11,313 bases of DNA from positions 1 through 11,313 of the forward strand of contig CAYRYU010000159.1 in NCBI GenBank assembly GCA_964428355.1, written 5' to 3'. The stretch comes from CAYRYU01 sp964428355 (GTDB lineage Bacteria > Muiribacteriota > Ozemobacteria > Ozemobacterales > Ozemobacteraceae). Both the position numbers and the translations under genes were made by a program. Below the pieces are notes generated by a model that did not search any database, was not told where the DNA came from, and worked only from the letters and a program-made list of their open reading frames with translations. Positions 5,866 to 11,313 of the stretch are shown here, one piece after another; position 1 is the stretch's first letter, and every line of letters begins with the position of its first letter.

Positions 5866-7881
5866 TCACCATTGCTGGTCCAGGGGGATGTCCGCAATCT
5901 CAGTCCATTCCTCTTCGGACCATTCGAAGACCTTTCTGATTTCCCCGGTGTTTCCATCGACGCGCCAGTTTTCCTTCTCGATGCTGATCAGGAAGGAGTC
6001 CGAACCGTCCCGCCTCACGGAATGCGACATCCGCAAAGTTATCGGAAGGTCGGTCACTTTCCCGCTCCTCAGGTCGACCAGATAGAACGGATTTTCCCGG
6101 AACGCGGTCTCGAAGACCAGAAGGGTGTTTCCGCTCGAGGACAGGTGACAGGCAGTCCCATTCCCGAACATCTTCCGGGGGTAGCATTCCAGGGGCGAAA
6201 ACGTCTTTTGGACGGGATCGCAAACCTCCAGTCGGAAGAACTGATTCTCGTAGGTGGGAACCGGGGTCGGACCTTCCGTTGGGTTCTCCCCTTCAGCAGA
6301 ATGTGCGACGAAGGTCAACATCCTCCCGTCGGACATCTTTCCAAGAAAGGAGGTCGAACTCGAGCACCAATCCATTGGAATGGCCTTCCCGGCCCGATCG
6401 CAACCGACCAGCCAACTCGCAGTCGCCCAGGGATTTTCCCGGGCGCGGAAAACCGCCATTTCCGGTGTCTCAATCTCCACCTGGATGGTCGAACCACTCT
6501 TCAGATAATGTCGCTTTCCATCGTCGAGGGTGATCAGCATCGCATCCCCCGTCCATTCCTCGGGTTCGATGACCAGGGCACCCATGGCTTTCAAAAGATG
6601 GACCCGAGAGCCGTTTGTCTCGGTTCCGAGAACGGAATGAAGGACAGTGGTCCCCGAACCCGGAACGAACTTGCAGAACTCCGTCGTAACCCATTTCTCC
6701 CCTGCCAGAATGTACCGGTGATAGATCACCGATCCATCATCTTCCACCAGGTTCGGGGCGGCGTCGTGATCGACCTCGTAGACCTGGTCACCTTCCCCCA
6801 TCCATTTGTGGTGCAGGAGAAGGCGCGCCTTTCCCCGGACTCCCGGGAAGGAGTTCAGCGCGACCTGGGCGAGCCATTCCCCGTTTGGGGAAACAACCTC
6901 CGTGACCGTCCCTCGTCGCCCAATCTGGCGCAGGGAACCGGTCCGAGTATCCTTGAGGAACAACCTGACGGAGTTTTGAACCCGCTCTCTTCCATAGATT
7001 TCTTGTCCTATGCCCATTCCAACGATCGGATCAAGGGCTCCCGAGGTGGAGACGCCTCTCACAAGCATCATCCGGCCACCGTCGACGGGAATCGAGTTCC
7101 TTGCGTCAAGGTGGAGGTCGATAGGATTCTTCTCCGCCCACCCATCGAGACCGGCCCAGATTCCGAGCGAAACCGTCAGGCAAAGGGCAAGGACTCCTCC
7201 TCCCGTCAAAACCCTTTTCCAGGAATCCATCAATTCCCCGCGCCGAAAGACCGCCCAGGAAGACACGAGGAAGGAAGCGGACAGGAGCCCTGCAGCCAAC
7301 GGAAGATTAACTGCCGCGAACCCGAAGTTCACACCGAAAATCCAGAGAATGACCAACGCCCCCATCCCAACCAGGGTTCCGACACCTTTCGGGAGCATTG
7401 TCGCGAAGAAGCTTCCGGAGAACAGGACCAGAGGATAGCCGAAAAGGATCATCGCAGCGGAAAACTCCGAGAACTTCGCGGGAGCGAACCAGAACGAATC
7501 TCCCCACCGGAGATCTCCCACCTGCCAGTCGATCGAGAAGCCCGGAACCCCGGCCGCCATGCCGATGAGGGCGAAGGCAAGAACGATAATCTCGCAGAAG
7601 ACGAAGCCGAAGGAGGCCTTCCCCACCCAGATCCTGAACCGGGACAATGGAAGGGAAGCCAGGAACGGGAAGGTTCCCTTCAGGACCTCGGTGCTGACCA
7701 TGTGTCCCCCGACCATGATTGCCAGGCACGGAATCTCCACCAGGAAAAGCAACGTCAGCACGACATCGGGATATGCCTGTTGGAACAAGCCCAGAAGACC
7801 GACCGTTGACAGGCCCGCAACGATGAAAATGACGAAATGGAGCCTGTGTTCGAGGTATTCCCGATAGAAGATCGACATCAT
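5866..7881 (-). CDS. ABC-2 permease with C-terminal extracytoplasmic propeller-like domain (second)
   Basis: A 671-residue protein, last of the four-gene operon, starting 28 bp after its upstream paralogue. The ATG at 7881 is chosen over an in-frame TTG at 7905 because AAAGGAG lies 7 nt upstream of it. About seven hydrophobic helices fill residues 15-243 (near 15-33, 40-58, 92-113, 139-160, 167-186, 192-211, 225-243). The motif SLPLSRFRIWVGK at 76-88 is the cytoplasmic coupling segment typical of ABC-2 permeases, and FRRGEL at 212-217 follows helix six. An odd seventh helix puts the remaining 430 residues outside the membrane. That region has short repeats of the type 'D-x-x-(T/S)-G ... V-V-S-P-N-G' (DTRTGSLRQIG, VVSPNGEWL, VDLRSGKVTDLP, NTGEIRKV), suggesting a TolB/WD40-like beta propeller. 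Likely half of a heterodimeric exporter; substrate unknown. Confidence 0.88.
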   Translation of the reverse strand: MMSIFYREYLEHRLHFVIFIVAGLSTVGLLGLFQQAYPDVVLTLLFLVEIPCLAIMVGGHMVSTEVLKGTFPFLASLPLSRFRIWVGKASFGFVFCEIIVLAFALIGMAAGVPGFSIDWQVGDLRWGDSFWFAPAKFSEFSAAMILFGYPLVLFSGSFFATMLPKGVGTLVGMGALVILWIFGVNFGFAAVNLPLAAGLLSASFLVSSWAVFRRGELMDSWKRVLTGGGVLALCLTVSLGIWAGLDGWAEKNPIDLHLDARNSIPVDGGRMMLVRGVSTSGALDPIVGMGIGQEIYGRERVQNSVRLFLKDTRTGSLRQIGRRGTVTEVVSPNGEWLAQVALNSFPGVRGKARLLLHHKWMGEGDQVYEVDHDAAPNLVEDDGSVIYHRYILAGEKWVTTEFCKFVPGSGTTVLHSVLGTETNGSRVHLLKAMGALVIEPEEWTGDAMLITLDDGKRHYLKSGSTIQVEIETPEMAVFRARENPWATASWLVGCDRAGKAIPMDWCSSSTSFLGKMSDGRMLTFVAHSAEGENPTEGPTPVPTYENQFFRLEVCDPVQKTFSPLECYPRKMFGNGTACHLSSSGNTLLVFETAFRENPFYLVDLRSGKVTDLPITLRMSHSVRRDGSDSFLISIEKENWRVDGNTGEIRKVFEWSEEEWTEIADIPLDQQW

Positions 7882-7909
7882 GGGGAATCTCCTTTCTTCC
7901 TTCAACCGC

Positions 7910-9826
7910 TCACCAGGCCCGAAGCTGGATGGGACGAGCCATCGCGGAGGAGGCGCGGATCTCGTAAAGGGTGCTCTTCAAACCCGAATCGTGGAAACAT
8001 AAACGGTCGGAATCGATCCAGCGAATCCATTTGCAATATCCCTTGGGACACCCCGAAACGGGAGTCAACTCGTATCCTTGCGATGCAAGCCGATCGAGCC
8101 TCATCAAACCAGGGGTGTTGTTTCCCGCGACCATTTCCTCGATGAAAAGGCATCTTCCATCCGGTGAAAGATCCACCCTGACTGGATCAGCGTCAAACTC
8201 CCGGATCAAACGCGGATCCGAGCCGGTCGGGGCACGGGTTGCCAGAACGACATGAGAAGCCAAACCCGACGCGGGCAAAGGGGCTGCGCTCCGGAAGAGA
8301 AGCCTTCCATCATAGGTTTCCCCGAGGAAGACCTCGTTGGAGGGAATCTCTTTCAGGTGAGTCACTTCGCACCCTGAGGGATCACTTTCCGATCGAACGA
8401 TCCGGGCGTATCGGTAATGGAGCGCCGGAGCGTTCATTTCCTTGGGCATTCCACCCTCTTGAACGGGACCCATCGAGATGATGATCGAACCGCTGCCGGT
8501 TTCGACTACATCGCTGATCGATTCCGGGAGTTCCCCCCTAACGAGGGCTCCATCGGGAATCTTGATCAGACGCGGGTGCTCACCCAGTTCCGCCGACCGG
8601 AGAATGGCCAGGCCAAGTTTTGGAAGAGCCCACACGCGGTCCCGAAAAGACCCGGGAATTGCATAGACCATCCTCTTTTCCCCTGAAGTTCTCACCAACC
8701 AGAGCGTGGTTGTTGTTTCCGACCCGCTTCGTCCGATGGTTTCGCAGAAAAGGATCGTGTCCTCGTCGATGAAGGCAACAGGTCTGCCATCCGCGCGAAC
8801 ATTCCTGAATGAAGCCGGTTCGTCCAGATCGATCAGGACCCAGCGGTTGGGGGTGAAGAACCCCGGGGTGAGGTGAAAGGAACGACAAAGAAGCTTCCTC
8901 CCACTCGGCGAAACCAGGCGAACTTCGGACATTCGGGGCCCGAGAAACCGCGTTCTGCCTGTTTCGAGATCGATGATTCCGACCCTTCCGTCCCTCTTGC
9001 AATCAACGGGATCCCACCAATGAGATGAAACCGAGAGATTGAACGGAACGGTCCCCGACCGAGGGGCAGAATCGCCCGTGTATTCGAACCTCGCTGTCTC
9101 AGGTGAAGCCGAGAAAAGCTGGATCCTGTCGAGCGTTCCCCAAAAGACCAGTGCGCATGCGGAAAGACCGAGAGTCCATAGGAGGCCGTGGATGATCGTT
9201 CGCCAGCCCACAAGGAGCTCTCCACTCCGGAACGTCATCAAACCTGAGATTCCGAATATGGCGATCACGAAGATCGCGGTGAGAAGGGGGTTCACGGCCA
9301 CGAAGACACTTGAGGCAAAGCCGATTCCAATTCCGGTCAGAAGAACCAGGTTGAAAAGAGTTGGAAATCCCTCGGGAAACTGGGAGGTGAAGAAACCCCA
9401 AGTGAAAGGAACGAGGGGAAAAATGAATCCGTATAGAAGATACTCGGCCAACCCCGCCGCCGCGAAGACGTCGTATTTTGCCGATTCCGAAACCGTCGTG
9501 GCCCATACCAGACCAAGAAACACGCCATTCAATGCCACGGCATACGCTCCGCCAAACAGGGCTTTCCCTGCCCAGATTCGTGCCCTTGAAAGAGGAAGCG
9601 AAAGGGTGAACGGCAGGGTGTTCCCCTGGATCTCCGTTTGAATGAGATGATGGCCTGTAAGGAAGATCAGGATGGGAGCTTCCATGCTGCACAAGAGCAT
9701 CAGTGCGAAACTTCGGTCCATGTTGTTCGTTCCCCAAAGAACGGCGATGGAAATCACGCCGACCCCAACCATCAGAAGAAAGAACAGAAAGTTCTGACGG
9801 ACCTCTTTCCAGAAGATCGGGATCAT
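7910..9826 (-). CDS. ABC-2 permease with C-terminal extracytoplasmic propeller-like domain (first)
   Basis: A 638-residue protein. Its ATG overlaps the stop of the ATPase gene by four bases (ATGA), with GGAGGAGG just upstream, so translation is probably coupled. Hydrophobic helices lie near residues 12-31, 40-58, 88-109, 126-147, 158-177, 178-197 and 211-230. SLPLSRARIWAGK at 76-88 stands at the same residue numbers as in the downstream permease, and FRSGEL at 199-204 matches its FRRGEL, so the two genes are paralogues from a duplication. After helix seven about 400 residues remain, predicted outside the membrane, with propeller-type units: IIDLETGRTRFLG then VRLVSPSGRKLLCR, and VRVDLSPDGRCLFIEE. 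The standard ABC-2 permease of such exporters is some 230-400 residues and lacks this domain. It may sense or bind the exported compound or an envelope component; that is inference. It works with the neighbouring ATPase and paralogue. Confidence 0.88.
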   Translation of the reverse strand: MIPIFWKEVRQNFLFFLLMVGVGVISIAVLWGTNNMDRSFALMLLCSMEAPILIFLTGHHLIQTEIQGNTLPFTLSLPLSRARIWAGKALFGGAYAVALNGVFLGLVWATTVSESAKYDVFAAAGLAEYLLYGFIFPLVPFTWGFFTSQFPEGFPTLFNLVLLTGIGIGFASSVFVAVNPLLTAIFVIAIFGISGLMTFRSGELLVGWRTIIHGLLWTLGLSACALVFWGTLDRIQLFSASPETARFEYTGDSAPRSGTVPFNLSVSSHWWDPVDCKRDGRVGIIDLETGRTRFLGPRMSEVRLVSPSGRKLLCRSFHLTPGFFTPNRWVLIDLDEPASFRNVRADGRPVAFIDEDTILFCETIGRSGSETTTTLWLVRTSGEKRMVYAIPGSFRDRVWALPKLGLAILRSAELGEHPRLIKIPDGALVRGELPESISDVVETGSGSIIISMGPVQEGGMPKEMNAPALHYRYARIVRSESDPSGCEVTHLKEIPSNEVFLGETYDGRLLFRSAAPLPASGLASHVVLATRAPTGSDPRLIREFDADPVRVDLSPDGRCLFIEEMVAGNNTPGLMRLDRLASQGYELTPVSGCPKGYCKWIRWIDSDRLCFHDSGLKSTLYEIRASSAMARPIQLRAW

Positions 9827-10716
9827 CGGTCCTCCTCCTTCCCGGCGGTGAAAGCGACGAAGATTTCCGGCAAAGTCAGCCCTTCAAAACGGGTTTCACG
9901 CACCTTGAAATTCGCCAGGACCGCGGCGGCAGCTTCGGGAGTGAAATCCTTCATCACGAACTCGGCCTGAGTACCGTGTGCCCGGGACGTCAAAATGGAA
10001 GGGTGGGAAGGAAGCGCCTCTACTGGATTTTCAAGGGTCGCCACCACCCTACGCACCGATTGGGTGAGTGCCTCGGTTTCCCTGTCGACAAGGAAGGAGC
10101 CCTTGGACAGGATTATGATTCGGTCGCAGACTCCTGAGAACTCCTCAATTTCGTGGGTCGAAAGAAAAATGGTAACGCCCTTTTCCGCAAGAGACCGGAT
10201 AAGTGTGGACACGATCTGCTCCCTGACGACCGCGTCCATTCCCCCGAATGGCTCGTCCAGGAGAAGGACTTCGGGTTGGGTGGCAAGGGCCAGGGCAAGC
10301 ATCAGCTTTCGGCGGGTGCCCTTGCTCAGTGCGTCCACTTTTCTGTCTTCCGGGATATCAAGGTCTGACAGAAGCTTGGAGAAAAGGGACGGGTCCCACT
10401 TCGGGTAGAGAGGTGCACAGAACTTCTCGAGATTGCGGGCGGTCATCCAGGGATACAGGTGACACTCCTCGCTGACGAAAGCAACGCGTTGCCTCATCTG
10501 GACCAAAGCGACCTCGGGATCCATCCCGAGAATGCTCTTCTTTCCGGAGTCAGCTGAAATCAACCCGTAAAGGATTCGAAATAGGGTGGTTTTTCCCGCT
10601 CCGTTCCTTCCGAGGAGACCTACCACCTGTCCCGCTGGGACGTTGGCGGAAACCTCCTGGAGAACCTGAAGACTCCCGTATCTCTTGTTGAGTTTTTCGA
10701 ACGTGATCGAATCCAT
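9823..10716 (-). CDS. ABC transporter ATP-binding protein (YtrB/CcmA-like)
   Basis: A 297-residue ATPase that powers the two permeases encoded downstream. Motifs in order: Walker A GRNGAGKT (36-43), signature LSKGTRRKL (130-138, instead of LSGGQ), Walker B VLLLDEP (150-156), D-loop GGMD (158-161), H-loop His188 in STHE. The Q-loop position holds Glu83 (FVSEECHLYPWMT) where most ABC ATPases have Gln. The segment WMTARNLEKFCAPLYPKWD and the signature are typical of ATPases paired with GntR/YtrA repressors. Residues of about 215-290 form a C-terminal extension as in drug and bacteriocin exporters. The ATG at 10716 lies 2 bp after the repressor stop, with AAGGAGG inside the repressor gene, and its own stop overlaps the next start by four bases, so the genes form a tight operon. 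ABC function is certain; export direction is inferred from the ABC-2 type permeases. Confidence 0.95.
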   Translation of the reverse strand: MDSITFEKLNKRYGSLQVLQEVSANVPAGQVVGLLGRNGAGKTTLFRILYGLISADSGKKSILGMDPEVALVQMRQRVAFVSEECHLYPWMTARNLEKFCAPLYPKWDPSLFSKLLSDLDIPEDRKVDALSKGTRRKLMLALALATQPEVLLLDEPFGGMDAVVREQIVSTLIRSLAEKGVTIFLSTHEIEEFSGVCDRIIILSKGSFLVDRETEALTQSVRRVVATLENPVEALPSHPSILTSRAHGTQAEFVMKDFTPEAAAAVLANFKVRETRFEGLTLPEIFVAFTAGKEEDR

Positions 10717-10718
10717 TG

Positions 10719-11117
10719 TCAGGCCTCCTTCTTACCTGCATCCGTCGCTGACGAATTCAGGATTTCCTCGAGAATCGAGTGAAGCTGCTGGGGAGGGAGG
10801 TTCATACTTCTTGCGATCGAAATGATCTCTGAAAACAAGCGGCCGATTTCCTGGCGGGCTTCCTGCATACGTTCCTCCTCCTGGCGGGGGGCTACGAAAG
10901 CTCCCTGACCGCGTTTGAAATAGATGACGCCCATCTGTTCCATTTCCTGGTAGGCCTTGGCGATGGTGTTGGGGTTTACCTTCAATTCCAGGGCAAGATC
11001 CCGGATGGAGGGAAGGCGTTGGTCTGGCCCAAAAATTCCGGTCAGGACTTCCCTGCGCATCCCCGCAACGATCTGCTGGTAAATCGGGACTGGAGAGGAT
11101 TCGTCCACTTTGATCAC
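10719..11117 (-). CDS. GntR-family transcriptional repressor, YtrA subfamily
   Basis: A 132-residue DNA-binding protein, first gene of the exporter operon. The start is taken as GTG at 11117: GGTGGTGATC just upstream is nearly the full anti-16S complement at 8-nt spacing, and the protein then begins VIKVDESSPVPIYQQI, the usual YtrA opening. Two GTG codons further up (11126, 11129) lie inside that ribosome site. Residues 1-75 are the winged helix: recognition helix region PSIRDLALELKVNPNTIAKA (36-55), wing FKRGQGAFVA (67-76). The rest (about 77-132) is a short helical dimerisation tail rather than a large effector domain, which defines the YtrA type. Such regulators usually repress their own ABC operon and respond to cell-wall-active compounds. 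Palindromes over the promoter suggest the same here. Confidence 0.93.
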   Translation of the reverse strand: MIKVDESSPVPIYQQIVAGMRREVLTGIFGPDQRLPSIRDLALELKVNPNTIAKAYQEMEQMGVIYFKRGQGAFVAPRQEEERMQEARQEIGRLFSEIISIARSMNLPPQQLHSILEEILNSSATDAGKKEA

Positions 11118-11149
11118 CAGGATCACCACCTTTCGTGCTTCTGTGTTTT

Positions 11150-11171
11150 AGTGTATTACACTACTAATACA
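11150..11171. promoter_or_regulatory. Overlapping palindromes, probable GntR/YtrA operator
   Basis: AGTGTATTACACT (11150-11162) is a perfect palindrome with six-base arms. Overlapping it, TGTATTA (11152-11158) and TAATACA (11165-11171) form a perfect seven-base inverted repeat with a 6-bp spacer. They cover the predicted -10 box and start point of the exporter operon, 33 bp upstream of the repressor start. GT...AC palindromes are the usual GntR-family operator form. Two overlapping registers may allow one dimer in either frame, or two. Confidence 0.65.
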
Positions 11172-11197
11172 GTAACCAATTCTCGCCACCCTGTCAA
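11169..11197 (-). promoter_or_regulatory. Predicted promoter of the exporter operon
   Basis: On the reverse strand a perfect TTGACA (11192-11197) is followed after 17 bp by TACTGT (11169-11174), a weak -10 box. The transcript would start near 11162, inside the palindromes, leaving a leader of about 45 nt. A strong -35 with a weak, operator-covered -10 fits a promoter held down by its repressor. Confidence 0.55.
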
Positions 11198-11219
11198 GCT
11201 CTTTTTCGGAAAAAATGAG

Positions 11220-11249
11220 AACCCGCCCAAAGGGCTGGGCGGGTTTTTT
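11220..11249. terminator. Strong, probably bidirectional intrinsic terminator
   Basis: AACCCGCCC (11220-11228) pairs with GGGCGGGTT (11237-11245) around an 8-nt loop. Forward, the stem runs into a T tract ending at 11249. Reverse, six T follow after a CTCA interval. The only gene able to use it is the reverse-strand gene ending at 11277, so it probably ends that transcript ahead of the exporter promoter and also stops antisense transcription coming from the left. Confidence 0.85.
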
Positions 11250-11276
11250 GCAGGTCAACTCCCACTTGTGGGCAAT

Positions 11277-11313
11277 CTAGCTGAGGGTGGTTTCTTCGTC
11301 GAACCTCCTCTTA
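11277..11313 (-). CDS. C-terminal tail of a reverse-strand gene (partial)
   Basis: Reading in from the right edge on the reverse strand, eleven codons give KRRFDEETTLS and then TAG (11277-11279). The stop is followed about 30 bp later by a strong terminator hairpin, as expected at a gene end. Too little is present to name the product. Confidence 0.45.
   Translation of the reverse strand, partial: KRRFDEETTLS

Noticed and set aside
5872..7809. A forward-strand open frame of 645 codons opposite the second permease
   Set aside because: It is antisense to a gene with clear membrane helices, a ribosome site and operon context. Its translation is a hydrophilic mix rich in Arg, Pro and Asp with no domain, as expected for a shadow frame of GC-rich coding DNA.
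7882..7905. An eight-codon extension of the second permease from a TTG at 7905
   Set aside because: It would place the start before the strong AAAGGAG site, which is correctly spaced for the ATG at 7881.

Overview
The window looks like a moderately GC-rich bacterial chromosome fragment from a draft or metagenome assembly: it contains a run of exactly 100 N. A superoxide reductase (desulfoferrodoxin) points to an anaerobe or microaerophile. Several Sec-exported proteins and a protein built from secretin/STN-type N-domains point to a cell envelope with an outer membrane. I cannot place the phylum from the sequence. A deep-branching Gram-negative-type lineage such as Riflebacteria would fit, but that is a guess.

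Left part (1-3778): a long exported Pro/Gln-rich protein (71-1807, +) ends at a likely intrinsic terminator. It converges on the superoxide reductase gene dfx (1967-2347, -). The 126-bp region upstream of dfx is divergent: it carries a dfx promoter overlapped by a perfect 8-bp inverted repeat, and a forward promoter for a two-gene unit. That unit is an exported protein with an SH3/LSm-like N-terminus and an STI1-like helical C-terminus (2474-3088), then a double STN/secretin-N protein (3116-3778).

Middle part (3779-5820): a 79-residue acidic TerB-like protein (3910-4149, -) has its own terminator and a possible sigma-54 promoter. A roughly 500-bp stretch without a convincing gene follows. Next comes an exported TPR/Sel1-type protein (4647-5180, +) that runs into the 100-N gap. 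After the gap, the C-terminal 179 residues of a protein (5281-5820, +) may belong to the same gene.

Right part (5866-11117, all -): a compact four-gene operon, read right to left. It consists of a YtrA-type GntR repressor (10719-11117), an ABC-2 type ATPase (9823-10716), and two paralogous permeases (7910-9826 and 5866-7881). Spacings are 2 bp, a 4-bp overlap and 28 bp. Each permease has about seven membrane helices followed by a roughly 400-residue domain with TolB/WD40-like beta-propeller character, predicted to lie outside the membrane. A consensus -35 box and overlapping palindromes precede the repressor and suggest autoregulation, as in ytr-type cell-envelope-stress exporters. This operon is the most unusual system in the window. 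Past it, a terminator hairpin and the last 11 codons of another reverse-strand gene reach the right edge.
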